DNA from: Streptomyces sp. TRM68416
GTDB taxonomy: Bacteria > Actinomycetota > Actinomycetes > Streptomycetales > Streptomycetaceae
Reading direction: 5' to 3'
Assembly: GCF_014596915.1 (NCBI RefSeq)
Contig: NZ_JACVWU010000012.1
Coordinates: forward strand, 1-64,000
Length of the DNA stretch: 64,000 bases
Positions within the stretch are counted from its first letter, which is position 1, and the number at the start of each line of letters is the position of its first letter. The translations under genes were made by a program, and so were the position numbers. Under the pieces are notes generated by a model. That model saw only the letters and a program-made list of their open reading frames with translations. It did no database searches and was not told the DNA's origin. Shown piece after piece: positions 8,197 to 16,787 of the stretch.

Positions 8197-9744
8197 ATGC
8201 TGGACATCCCCTCACGAGTGCGTGTACATGTGGAGACACTGCTAGCGGCGCAGAATGACATGGGGGTTTGCGATGCTTTTGAGCAATACGCACCGGTCGG
8301 AAAGCCGGACGCCATGAACGCCCCTCACCCTTCGAAAGTGGCCGGAATCGATTCAACGGTTCCCTCGCCCGCACACACTGTCGCGCCCGCGCCCGCCGCC
8401 TCGGGTACCCCATCGGTCTCCGCACCGAACCCGTCCCACGCGCCGAACGCCCCGGGCCTGCTGCTCCAGGACCGTCTCGCCGGCTGGGTCTCCGATCTCA
8501 CGACCCTCCATGAACTCACCGAACGTCTGGCACGCACGGACGCACTGTCCGACGCACTCCAGGAACTGCTGCGCGCCGGAGCCGCCCTCGTGGGCGCCCG
8601 GCGCGGACTCGTCGTCCTGGAACCCGCCGACGGACGGGGCCCGGACACCACCGTCGGTCTCGGCCTCGCCCGCGCCGACCTCGGCCACATCGAAACCGTG
8701 CCGCGCGGCTCCCTGCCGTACGGGAAGCTCCTCGACACGGCCGCCGGACTGCCGGGCGGGGCGGACGGGGAGGGCGGGATCACCGAGCCCGACCTGTTCG
8801 CCGGAGAGGGCATCGACCCGCGCCACCGCGAAGTGGCCGCCCGCCTCGGCTATGCCGCGAGCTACGCGCTCCCCCTGTCGACGGAGTCGGCGGGGCGGCT
8901 CGGCGCCGCCGTCTGGCTGTACGACGAGCCCGCCGAACCGGCCGAGCGCCAGCGGCACCTCGCCGGCCTGTACACGCGCTACGCCACCGAGCACCTGGCC
9001 CGGCTGCTCGAAGTCGAGCGCACGCGCGCGTGCATGAGGACCATCTCCGAGGAGCTGCTGCCGTCCCGGCTCCCGCGCATGGCCGGCGTCCAGCTCGCCG
9101 CCCGGCACCGCACCGGCCCGCGCGGGGGCGGTGACTGGTACGACGCGCTGCCGCTGCCGGACGCGGCCCTGGGTCTCGCGGTGGGCGCGGTGACCGGCTC
9201 CGGGCCGAGCGCCGTCGCCGCGATGGGACGGCTGCGGGCGTCCCTGCGCGCGTACGCGGTGATGGAGGGCGAGGACCCGGTGGCGGTCCTGTCCGACCTG
9301 GAGCTGCTGCTGCGGCTGACCGAGCCCGCGCGCTCGGCGACCGCCCTGTTCGCCTACTGCGAGCCCGCCCTGCGCAAGATCACGCTCGCCGGGGCCGGAC
9401 ACTGCCCGCCGCTGCTGATCGGCGAGCGGCGCACGGAGTTCGTGGAGACCTCCGTCTCCGCCCCGCTCGGCATGCTCGCCTGCTGGGAGGCGCCGAGCGT
9501 GGAGTTCCGGGCGGAGGCGGGAGAGACGGTTCTGCTGTACACGGACGGGCTGCTGCACCGCACCGGCGACGCCACCGACCGCGCCTTCGCCCGGCTGCAC
9601 ACCGCGGCGGCCTCCGTCCCCAGGGCGATCCGCGACGACCCCGGGGCCATCGCCGACCACGTCCTGCGGGCGGTGCTCCCGGACGGGCTGGACGCGGCCG
9701 ACTCCGAGGAGGACGTCGTCCTGCTCGCCGCACGCTTCGAGTAG
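8197..9744 (+). CDS. GAF domain plus PP2C-type (SpoIIE) phosphatase, metal site altered
   Basis: The 515-residue protein has a low-complexity N-terminus (about 40-90), a GAF-like sensor region (about 105-265) and a C-terminal PPM/SpoIIE phosphatase domain (about 295-515). Such proteins dephosphorylate STAS anti-anti-sigma factors. Present are GGGDWYDAL, LLYTDGLLHR and the terminal EEDVVLLAA, each supplying an expected acidic residue. The block that normally reads GDVxGHG is VGAVTGSG, so the central metal-binding Asp appears to be Ala. Activity may be weak or absent. Start chosen: an ATG with a modest AGGA; internal ATGs at 8260 and 8314 are alternatives. Confidence 0.82.
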   Translation: MLDIPSRVRVHVETLLAAQNDMGVCDAFEQYAPVGKPDAMNAPHPSKVAGIDSTVPSPAHTVAPAPAASGTPSVSAPNPSHAPNAPGLLLQDRLAGWVSDLTTLHELTERLARTDALSDALQELLRAGAALVGARRGLVVLEPADGRGPDTTVGLGLARADLGHIETVPRGSLPYGKLLDTAAGLPGGADGEGGITEPDLFAGEGIDPRHREVAARLGYAASYALPLSTESAGRLGAAVWLYDEPAEPAERQRHLAGLYTRYATEHLARLLEVERTRACMRTISEELLPSRLPRMAGVQLAARHRTGPRGGGDWYDALPLPDAALGLAVGAVTGSGPSAVAAMGRLRASLRAYAVMEGEDPVAVLSDLELLLRLTEPARSATALFAYCEPALRKITLAGAGHCPPLLIGERRTEFVETSVSAPLGMLACWEAPSVEFRAEAGETVLLYTDGLLHRTGDATDRAFARLHTAAASVPRAIRDDPGAIADHVLRAVLPDGLDAADSEEDVVLLAARFE

Positions 9745-9832
9745 CTCCCGGTAACGGGTCCTCCGGCCCTGGGCCCCCTTCACCACGAACGTACGATGGA
9801 GAGGGTCCAGTGCCGTATCAAGGAGGATGACC

Positions 9833-11290
9833 GTGTCGGAGGAGCTCACCCCGGAGACCCCGGAAGAGTCTGACGAGCCGATCAAGCAGCGCAAGAACGG
9901 CCTCTACCCGGGCGTCTCCGACGAGCTGGCCGAGAACATGAAGTCCGGCTGGGCCGACACGGAGCTGCACGACCTGGAGCCGATCGCCCAGGTCGCCGAG
10001 ACCGCGGCCCGCCGTGCGGCGCTCTCCGCGCGTTTCCCGGGCGAGCGGCTGGTGATCCCCGCGGGCAACCTGAAGACCCGCTCGAACGACACCGAGTACC
10101 CCTTCCGGGCCTCCGTGGAGTACGCCTACCTCACGGGCAACCAGACCGAGGACGGCGTGCTCGTGCTGGAGCCCCAGGGCGACGGGCACGCGGCGACGAT
10201 CTACCTGCTGCCGCGTTCCGACCGGGAGAACGGCGAGTTCTGGCTCTCCGGCCAGGGCGAGCTGTGGGTCGGCCGCCGCCACTCCCTCACCGAGGCCGGC
10301 AAGCTCTACGGCATCCCCGCCTCCGACGTGCGCGAGCTCGCCGACAAGCTGCGCGAGGCCACCGGGCCGGTGCGGGTCGTGCGCGGCTACGACGCCGGCA
10401 TCGAGGCGGCGCTGACCGACAAGGTCACCGCCGAGCGGGACGAGGAGCTGCGGGTCTTCCTCTCCGAGGCCCGGCTGGTCAAGGACGACTTCGAGATCGG
10501 CGAGCTGCAGAAGGCCGTCGACTCCACGGTCCGCGGTTTCGAGGACGTGGTGAAGGTCCTCGACAAGGCCGAGGCCACCTCCGAGCGGTACATCGAGGGC
10601 ACGTTCTTCCTCCGCGCGCGCGTGGAGGGCAACGACGTCGGCTACGGCTCGATCTGCGCCGCCGGCCCGCACGCGTGCACGCTGCACTGGGTGCGCAACG
10701 ACGGGCCCGTGCGCTCCGGTGACCTGCTCCTGCTGGACGCGGGCGTCGAGACGCACACGTACTACACCGCCGACGTCACGCGCACGCTGCCGATCAGCGG
10801 CCGGTACACCGAGATCCAGAAGAAGATCTACGACGCCGTGTACGAGGCCCAGGAGGCCGGGATCGCGGCCGTGAAGCCGGGCGCGAAGTACCGGGACTTC
10901 CATGACGCGGCCCAGCGGGTGCTCACCGAGAAGCTCGTGGAGTGGGGGCTGGTCGAGGGGCCCGTGGAACGGGTGCTGGAGCTGGGCCTCCAGCGGCGGT
11001 GGACGCTGCACGGGACCGGGCACATGCTCGGCATGGACGTGCACGACTGCGCTGCCGCGCGCGTGGAGTCGTACGTCGACGGCACGCTGGAGCCGGGGAT
11101 GTGCCTCACCGTCGAGCCGGGGCTGTACTTCCAGGCCGATGATCTGACCGTGCCGGAGGAGTACCGGGGAATCGGTGTGCGGATCGAGGACGACATCCTG
11201 GTGACGGCGGACGGGAACCGGAATCTGTCGGCGGGGCTTCCGCGGCGGTCGGACGAGGTCGAGGCCTGGATGGCCTCTCTGAAGGGCTGA
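9833..11290 (+). CDS. pepP: Xaa-Pro aminopeptidase (aminopeptidase P, M24B)
   Basis: It removes N-terminal residues preceding proline from peptides in the cytoplasm. The 485-residue protein has an N-terminal aminopeptidase P domain (about 50-190) and a pita-bread M24 catalytic domain. All five metal ligands are visible: two Asp in LLLDAGVETHTYYTADVTR, His in GTGHMLGMDVHD, Glu in TVEPGLYF and Glu in GVRIEDDILV. AAGGAGG lies directly against an ATG at 9827, leaving no spacing, whereas it is six bases from this GTG, so the GTG is the better start. A hairpin terminator follows. Confidence 0.93.
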   Translation: MSEELTPETPEESDEPIKQRKNGLYPGVSDELAENMKSGWADTELHDLEPIAQVAETAARRAALSARFPGERLVIPAGNLKTRSNDTEYPFRASVEYAYLTGNQTEDGVLVLEPQGDGHAATIYLLPRSDRENGEFWLSGQGELWVGRRHSLTEAGKLYGIPASDVRELADKLREATGPVRVVRGYDAGIEAALTDKVTAERDEELRVFLSEARLVKDDFEIGELQKAVDSTVRGFEDVVKVLDKAEATSERYIEGTFFLRARVEGNDVGYGSICAAGPHACTLHWVRNDGPVRSGDLLLLDAGVETHTYYTADVTRTLPISGRYTEIQKKIYDAVYEAQEAGIAAVKPGAKYRDFHDAAQRVLTEKLVEWGLVEGPVERVLELGLQRRWTLHGTGHMLGMDVHDCAAARVESYVDGTLEPGMCLTVEPGLYFQADDLTVPEEYRGIGVRIEDDILVTADGNRNLSAGLPRRSDEVEAWMASLKG

Positions 11291-11302
11291 TCCTTTCTGG
11301 AT

Positions 11303-11335
11303 GATGGCCGGGCACCGGTGGGGTGTCCGGCCATC
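11303..11335 (+). terminator. Hairpin terminator after pepP
   Basis: The arms GATGGCCGG and CCGGCCATC (9 bp, perfect) enclose a 15-base GC-rich loop, 12 bp beyond the stop codon. Confidence 0.6.
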
Positions 11336-11373
11336 GTTGCGGTCTGCGGGTGTCGGGGGTTGCTCGCGCCCAC

Positions 11374-11419
11374 GCGGCGGAGCCGCGTGGCGATACAGCC
11401 CCGCGCCCCTTTTAGGGGG
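11374..11419 (+). repeat. Dispersed Streptomyces intergenic repeat, copy 1
   Basis: The sequence GCGGCGGAGCCGCG, a short variable part, then ACAGCCCCGCGCCCCTT is shared with a second copy at 26650-26694. It overlaps the presumed leader and ribosome-binding region of the MocR gene. It resembles the REP-like element widespread between Streptomyces genes. Confidence 0.6.
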
Positions 11420-11424
11420 TTGGT

Positions 11425-12765
11425 GTGGACCTGCATGTCGAGCTGATCGCCGCTGACGGGCGGCGGGCCGGGCTTGAGCGTGCGCTGCGGGATGCCGTTC
11501 GGGACGGGCGGCTGGCACCCGGGGAGCGGTTGCCCGCCACGCGGCGGCTCGCGGAGGAGCTGGGGGTGTCGCGGAACACCGTGAAGGCCGCCTACGACCA
11601 GCTCGTCGCCGAGGGATATCTGACCGCGCGGCAGGGGTCGGGGACTCGGGTGGCGGCGCTGCCTCCCTCCGCCGCGGAGCCGCCGGAGGCCGCCGCACGC
11701 GCGCGTGAGCCGCTGTTCGACCTGCGGCCGGGCAGTCCGGACGTCGGGGCGTTTCCGGCCGCGGCCTGGCTGCGGGCGCTGCGCCGGGCCGTCGCCGCGG
11801 CGCCTTCATTGGCGTACGACTACGGCGACCCCCGGGGCCGGATCGAGCTGCGGACGGCGCTGTCGGGGTATCTGGGGCGGGCGCGCGGGGTGATCGCGCC
11901 GCCGGAGCGGATCGTGGTCACCTCCGGGTATGTGCAGGGGCTCGCGCTCCTCACCCGCGTCCTGGAGGGCGCCGAGGTGGCCATGGAGGACCCCGGGCTG
12001 CCCTTCCACCGGGAGGTGGTGCGGCGCAACGGCGGGAGGGTGGTGCCGGTACGGGTCGACGAGCACGGCGCCTGCGTCGGGGAGCTCGGGGATCCGGCCG
12101 CCGTGGTCGTCACGCCCGCCCACCAGTACCCGACGGGGGTCACGCTCCGCCCGGAGCGGCGGCGGGCGCTCACCGACTGGGCACGCGCGCGTGAGGGGCT
12201 GATCGTCGAGGACGACTACGACGGGGAGTTCCGCTACGACCGGCAGCCCGTCGGAGCGCTGCAGGGGATGGCGCCCGGGCAGGTGGCGTACCTGGGGACC
12301 GCCTCCAAGACGCTCGGGCCCGCGCTGCGGCTCGGCTGGATGGTGCTGCCGCCGCACCTGGTCGACGCGGTCGCCGACGCCAAGCTGCACAGCGACCACC
12401 ACACCGAGACGCTCGGCCAGTTGGCGCTCGCCGAGCTGATCGACAGCCATGCCTACGACCGTCATGTGCGCGCGAGCCGGCTGCGCTACCGGCGGCGCAG
12501 GGACCGGCTCGTGGACCGGCTGGGGGCGCGCCGGGCGGTACGCGGGATCGCGGCCGGGCTGCACGCGCTGGTGGAGGTCGACGACGAACCGGCGGTGCTG
12601 GCGCGGGCGGAGGCCGCGGGGCTCGCGGTGGGGCGGCTGGGCGACCACTGGCACGAACGGGAGGTCGGCGCGCGGCCGCAGGGGCTGGTCGTGGGGTACG
12701 GGACGCCTCGGGAACGGCTCTATCCGGAGGCGTTGGAGGTACTGGTGAAGGTCCTCGACGGCTGA
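11425..12765 (+). CDS. MocR/PdxR-like transcriptional regulator (GntR HTH fused to aminotransferase fold)
   Basis: The 446-residue protein joins an N-terminal GntR winged helix (about 10-75; LPATRRLAEELGVSRNTVKA) to a fold-type I aminotransferase domain. The PLP lysine is in the TASKTLGPALRLGW motif, and an upstream VEDDYDGEFRYD carries the PLP-contacting Asp. MocR regulators sense PLP or amino compounds and often control pyridoxine or GABA genes, or a nearby transporter. The next gene, an MFS transporter on the same strand, is the obvious candidate target. The GTG start follows an AGGGGG site that lies within the dispersed repeat. Confidence 0.87.
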   Translation: MDLHVELIAADGRRAGLERALRDAVRDGRLAPGERLPATRRLAEELGVSRNTVKAAYDQLVAEGYLTARQGSGTRVAALPPSAAEPPEAAARAREPLFDLRPGSPDVGAFPAAAWLRALRRAVAAAPSLAYDYGDPRGRIELRTALSGYLGRARGVIAPPERIVVTSGYVQGLALLTRVLEGAEVAMEDPGLPFHREVVRRNGGRVVPVRVDEHGACVGELGDPAAVVVTPAHQYPTGVTLRPERRRALTDWARAREGLIVEDDYDGEFRYDRQPVGALQGMAPGQVAYLGTASKTLGPALRLGWMVLPPHLVDAVADAKLHSDHHTETLGQLALAELIDSHAYDRHVRASRLRYRRRRDRLVDRLGARRAVRGIAAGLHALVEVDDEPAVLARAEAAGLAVGRLGDHWHEREVGARPQGLVVGYGTPRERLYPEALEVLVKVLDG

Positions 12766-12836
12766 GGAATTGGGCCAGGGATTTCGGCCGCCAGTGGTTC
12801 TGTTTGGGAGTCCAGTTCGCTTCTACGGTCGTAGCC

Positions 12837-14084
12837 ATGACGAACTCGCTCGTCCCTCCCGCGGGCCCGCAACGCGTTCTGGCCCTGGCCCAGTTGGCCA
12901 ACTCCGTCGGTGACGGCGCCTTCTACGTCACCTCGGCGCTGTACTTCACCCACGTCGTCGGTCTCGACCCCGCGCGCGTGGGGCTCGGGCTGACCCTCGC
13001 GTGGGGCGTCGGTTCGCTGGCGGGCGTGCCGCTGGGGCGGCTCGCGGACCGGCGGGGGCCGCGCGGTACGGCGGTGCTGCTGGCGCTGGCCACCGGGCTT
13101 GCGGTCGCGTCCTTCCTCGTGGTGCGCGGCTTCTGGCCGTTCGTGGCGGCGGCGGTCGTGTACGCCACCGCGCAGTCCGGGCTCGCGGCGGCCCGGCAGG
13201 CGCTGCTGGCGGGGCTGGTGCCGGCGGGCGAGCGGACCGGGCTGCTGGCCCATCTGCAGTCGACGCTCAACGCCGGTCTTGCGGTGGGGGCGGGGCTGGG
13301 CGGGCTCGCGCTGCACGCCGGGACGAAGGCGGCGTATCTCGGGGTGTTCGCGCTGGACGCGGTGAGCTTCCTGCTGTGCGCGGGGGTGTTGCTGCGGCTG
13401 CCCGCGGTGACGCCGTCCGGGGTGGTGAAGGGGCCGGTGAAGGGGGCTGCGGCCGGGCTCGGTGTGCTGCGGGACCGTCCGTACGTCGTCGTCGCCGCGC
13501 TCAACACGGTGCTGTTGCTGCGGATGCCGCTGCTGAGCCTGGGTCTGCCGCTGTGGATCGCCGAGCGGACTGCGGCGCCCACCTGGGTGGTCTCCGCGCT
13601 GTTCGTGCTCAACACCGGGGCGGTGATGGCCTTCCAGGTGCGGATGGCGCGGGGGGTTCGCGGGCTGGCCACGGCCGTGCGTGCGGTGCGGAGGTCGGGG
13701 TGGGTGATGCTGGGCGCGTGCGCGGTGTTCGCCCTCTCGGCGCAGGGATCCGCGGGGGTCGCGGTGGGTGTGCTGGTGGTGGGGTCGGTGCTTCTCGTCG
13801 TCGCCGAGATGGGGCAGTCCGCGGGGTCCTGGCAGGTGTCCTTCGATCTCGCTCCGGCCGAACGGGTCGGTGAGTACCAGGGGTTCTTCGGAACCGGCGT
13901 CACGGTGGCCCGAACCGCCGGTCCCCTCGTGCTGACGACGCTGCTGGTGGGGTGGGGGCCGGTCGGGTGGCTGGTCCTGGGGGCGGCGACGGTGGCGGCG
14001 TCGTACGCGATGGGTCCGGCCACGCGGGCCGCGGCGCGGCGAGCGAGCGGGCGCGGGGCGAACGGGGTGGCGTGCGCGAGGTGA
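12837..14084 (+). CDS. MFS transporter
   Basis: This 415-residue membrane protein has 11-12 predicted spans and the MFS loop 2-3 signature GVPLGRLADRRGPRG. It is typical of Streptomyces drug or metabolite efflux proteins, but the substrate cannot be predicted. It starts with ATG 71 bp after the MocR-type regulator and may be co-transcribed with or controlled by it. The 3' end runs straight into a 15-bp tandem repeat. Confidence 0.85.
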   Translation: MTNSLVPPAGPQRVLALAQLANSVGDGAFYVTSALYFTHVVGLDPARVGLGLTLAWGVGSLAGVPLGRLADRRGPRGTAVLLALATGLAVASFLVVRGFWPFVAAAVVYATAQSGLAAARQALLAGLVPAGERTGLLAHLQSTLNAGLAVGAGLGGLALHAGTKAAYLGVFALDAVSFLLCAGVLLRLPAVTPSGVVKGPVKGAAAGLGVLRDRPYVVVAALNTVLLLRMPLLSLGLPLWIAERTAAPTWVVSALFVLNTGAVMAFQVRMARGVRGLATAVRAVRRSGWVMLGACAVFALSAQGSAGVAVGVLVVGSVLLVVAEMGQSAGSWQVSFDLAPAERVGEYQGFFGTGVTVARTAGPLVLTTLLVGWGPVGWLVLGAATVAASYAMGPATRAAARRASGRGANGVACAR

Positions 14085-14086
14085 GG

Positions 14087-14160
14087 GTGACCGTGGGGTG
14101 GGTGACTGTGGGGTGGGTGACTGTGGGTGGGCGACCGTGGGGTTGGTGACCGTGGGATGG
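14087..14160 (+). repeat. 15-bp tandem repeat, five copies
   Basis: The unit is like GTGACCGTGGGGTGG; five consecutive copies (one 14 bp long) begin 3 bp after the MFS stop codon. Copies differ by one or two bases. It is a minisatellite with no evident function. Confidence 0.85.
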
Positions 14161-14213
14161 GTGCGCTCACCCGCGCCAGCGGGGTGCCGCCCCAGCGGCA
14201 CGACTGCCCGCGG

Positions 14214-15042
14214 CTACGCGGGCCGCTCAGCCCTCGCGACTACCGGCGCGGCGTCCAGGAACAACGCCCCCGCAAGGAGTCCCGCGCTGCCCCGGGGGCT
14301 CCACGCGCGTGCGTGGAGGTCGGTGTCCAGTTCGGTCAGGGCGGTCGCGCCGGCCCTTGTCGCCGTACCGCCCGCTTGAAGGACCGCTCGTGCGCCTGCC
14401 TGGACGTGGCGGAGGCCCACGGGCCCCGCCGTGTACAGCAGTTCCGTGTCCTGGAGGGTGGAGATCACCGTGAGGAGGGCGTCCAGGCGGGCCTGGGATT
14501 CCGTGGCGCCGCGGGAGCGGGCCGCGGTGAGGGCGTCCAGGGCCCGCCGTACGTGGGGGAATCCGGCCCGCGCCTCCCCCCCGCGCCCCGGCGGCGCCGT
14601 ACTTCGCGGAAACCGAGGAACCCCGGGAGGGTCTGCGCGGCGCCCGCCGGTCGGCATGCGCGGCGATGCGCTTGGCGGTGGCGGTGACGTCCCGCGCGCC
14701 GCGGCCCGGCGTGAGCGCGGCCGCGGCGACCAGCAGGCCGAGCACCCACAGGGCACCGCGGTGGCCACCGCCCGCGAGGCCCGCCGAGTGCTCGGTGCCC
14801 CTGCCGATCGCGCCCAGCTCCGCCCGCAGGGTGGGCGTGGGCTCACCGGTCCGGCGGGCGGCGGCCGCCATCGCCGTGAGCCCCGGCGCGAGCGCCTTCG
14901 CCGACCAGCGCAGGCTGCCGTGGTCCCGGGCTGTCAGGTCCCGGGGGTCCGGCAGCCCCGGCTTGGGTGCGAGCGCCAACTGCGCCGTCAGTGCCGAGAC
15001 GGCGGCCTGCGCCAGCGCCTCGTCCGCGCGGCCGTGCGTCAC
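14214..15042 (-). pseudogene. citG: CitG-like triphosphoribosyl-dephospho-CoA synthase, frameshifted
   Basis: The family makes the triphosphoribosyl-dephospho-CoA precursor of citrate- or malonate-lyase prosthetic groups. The first ~150 residues (GTG at 15042, APKPGLPDPRD, RGTEHSAGLAGGGHRGALWVLG) and the last ~115 residues (GFPHVRRALDALTA, DTELLYTAGPVGLRHVQAGA) are in different frames. The break falls in a run of seven C (14576-14582). Removing one base restores YGAAGARGEARAGFPHV, exactly the family pattern. The cause may be a genuine mutation or a homopolymer sequencing error. The start overlaps the stop of the upstream dioxygenase gene (GTGA). No citrate or malonate lyase genes are nearby. 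Confidence 0.75.
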
Positions 15043-16001
15043 GAGGCCGGCGGCGCGTCGCTCGGCGGGGCACCGCCCTCACCACCACCGCCGCCCTCGC
15101 CACCACCGCCGCCCTCGCCACCACCGCCGCCCTCGCCTCCGCCGCCCGCGCCCGTGTTCTCCGCGTCGGGGTCGATGCCGAGGGTCAGGAAGCCCTTGTA
15201 GCCCCGGGCCGGGTCGGCCTTCCTGACCGGCTTCAGGGTCAGCAGGCCGCTGGCGGCGCCGCCACCGTCGTAGACCATGTCGTTGTCGAGGGTGGTGTAG
15301 CTGCCGGAGTGCTGGGCGTAGGGCTCCAGCGTGAAGATCTCCTGGGCGATCTCGTCGTCGAAGAAGAACTGGCCGGTGTAGTTGACCTTGCCGCCCTCGT
15401 AGGTGCCGTCCTCCTTCTCACCGCCGGTGTGCACCTTCACGTGGATGTGGCAGGTGCGCGGGGTGTACCAGCCGGGGAAGATCGTCTCGAACCTGACGAC
15501 CCCCTTGGCGTTGGCGATCTGGTAGCCGCGCAGGTACGTGTTGTCGTCGGCGGTTGAGCCGTCCTCGCTCTCCGCCGGGGCCGAGCCGCCGGGGTTGGCC
15601 GTCGTGTAGCCGGAGTAGTAGCCCCACGCGTCGCAGTGCCAGATCTCCACGGCCGCCCCGGGAACCGGGGTGCAGCCGTCGGTGGCGTCGACGACGGTCA
15701 GGCGCAGGGTCAGCGGGACGCCGCTCTTGCCCTCGGTGATGTTCTTCCGGACCAGGGCGCCGTCGAGGTAGTACGGGCCCTCGGTGACGCTCGTCATCAG
15801 CGTCATGCAGGTGCTGCCGGAGCTGGTCGTGGTGGCCTCCGCCGTGGACTCCGCCGTCGCCGTGGACTCCGCCGCCGTGGTCCCGTCCGCGAACGCCGCC
15901 CGGTAGCCCGCGAAGGCCAGGCCGCCCGCCGCCACCGTTCCGCCGGTCACCGCGAGGGCGCGGCGCCGGGTCATCGAGGTGTCCTTGTGGTTTCCCGTCA
16001 T
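15039..16001 (-). CDS. Tat-exported intradiol ring-cleavage dioxygenase-like protein
   Basis: The 320-residue protein begins with a twin-arginine signal (MTRRRALAVTGG and a hydrophobic stretch). An Ala/Thr/Ser linker and an intradiol dioxygenase fold follow: TEGPYYLD, AAVEIWHCDAWGYYSGY, RGYQIANAKGVVRFETI and PGWYTPRTCHIHVKV. These motifs supply the Tyr, Tyr, His and His ligands of non-haem Fe(III). Secreted members of this family may act on catechols from lignin or on other phenolics outside the cell. The C-terminus is a Gly/Glu repeat. ATG at 16001 was chosen; the internal ATG at 15974 (MTRRR) is also possible. Confidence 0.85.
   Translation of the reverse strand: MTGNHKDTSMTRRRALAVTGGTVAAGGLAFAGYRAAFADGTTAAESTATAESTAEATTTSSGSTCMTLMTSVTEGPYYLDGALVRKNITEGKSGVPLTLRLTVVDATDGCTPVPGAAVEIWHCDAWGYYSGYTTANPGGSAPAESEDGSTADDNTYLRGYQIANAKGVVRFETIFPGWYTPRTCHIHVKVHTGGEKEDGTYEGGKVNYTGQFFFDDEIAQEIFTLEPYAQHSGSYTTLDNDMVYDGGGAASGLLTLKPVRKADPARGYKGFLTLGIDPDAENTGAGGGGEGGGGGEGGGGGEGGGGGEGGAPPSDAPPAS
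15073..15146 (-). repeat. 18-bp tandem repeat encoding GGEGGG units
   Basis: About four copies of an 18-bp unit (CCGCCCTCGCCACCACCG on the plus strand) encode the Gly-rich C-terminal tail of the dioxygenase. It is probably a flexible surface tail and is likely to vary in length between strains. Confidence 0.85.
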
Positions 16002-16093
16002 GGACACGAACGTAGGAACGCCACCCGTCAAGGACGTTGGCGAAGCCTGTGCGCGCACTGAGAGTCCGCGGCCGGACCCGCCACAACCGGCGG

Positions 16094-16546
16094 CTACACC
16101 GCCATCAGAGGCGAGGCGCCCTTGCGCCACTTCAGGATCTTGTCGAAGCTCACCACCGCGCCGCCGCGCCCCGGCTTGTTGCCGATGTGGACGTGGTCCG
16201 CGAGTTCCTGGATGAGGTAGAGCCCCCGGCCGTTCTCGGCCTCCGTGGACACCGGGCGGGTGTCGCGGCCCGCGCCGCCGAAGCCGGGGCCGGAGTCGGT
16301 GACCTCGATGCGGCAGGTCTCGCCGTCCAGATAGGCGGTGACGCGGTAGGCCTGCGAGACGCCGTCGAGCTCCCGGTCCCCGCCGTGCTCCACGGCGTTC
16401 GCGCACGCCTCGCTGAGGGCGATGGAGAGGTCGTAGGAGATGTCCGGGTCCACGCCCGCGCTCTCCATGGTGCCGAGCAGGAGCCGCCGGGCGAGGGGAA
16501 CGCTGGCAGCCTCGCGCCTCAGATGGAGTGACCACCAGATGCTCAT
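16094..16546 (-). CDS. ATP-binding anti-sigma-like protein (RsbW/HATPase_c)
   Basis: This 150-residue Bergerat-fold protein has the N-box ALSEACANAVEHG, the G1 box EVTDSGPGFGG and the G2 box ENGRGLYLIQELADHV. It is shorter and closer to the canonical anti-sigma-B kinase form than the paralogue at 4.6 kb. It probably binds ATP and a STAS or sigma-factor partner, but none is adjacent. The ATG start has GGGAGG seven bases upstream. It lies alone, downstream of a divergent promoter region shared with the copper operon. Confidence 0.85.
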   Translation of the reverse strand: MSIWWSLHLRREAASVPLARRLLLGTMESAGVDPDISYDLSIALSEACANAVEHGGDRELDGVSQAYRVTAYLDGETCRIEVTDSGPGFGGAGRDTRPVSTEAENGRGLYLIQELADHVHIGNKPGRGGAVVSFDKILKWRKGASPLMAV

Positions 16547-16787
16547 GCTCCAGCCTCCCGGCCGCGGCTCGACATACCGTTACCTATTGCCGCCCGTGCG
16601 GGGGCGTAAGCACATCGTTGACGTGATGCCGCCCATATGGGCGATGCGTCCGGCTCCGGGAACGGTGTATGTGGGGGCAGGTGGTGCCAGAGGGGGACCT
16701 GTGGGACCTGGGTGATCTTCCGACCGTAGGGAATCTTGCGGACCTGCCGTGGGGCGGCCGCCGGGCCAGTGCGATGATGAGCCCGCC

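Noticed and set aside
15073..15146. Regular repeats that could suggest a CRISPR array
   Set aside because: Units are contiguous without spacers and translate into Gly/Glu repeats of a secreted enzyme. No cas genes are present in the window.
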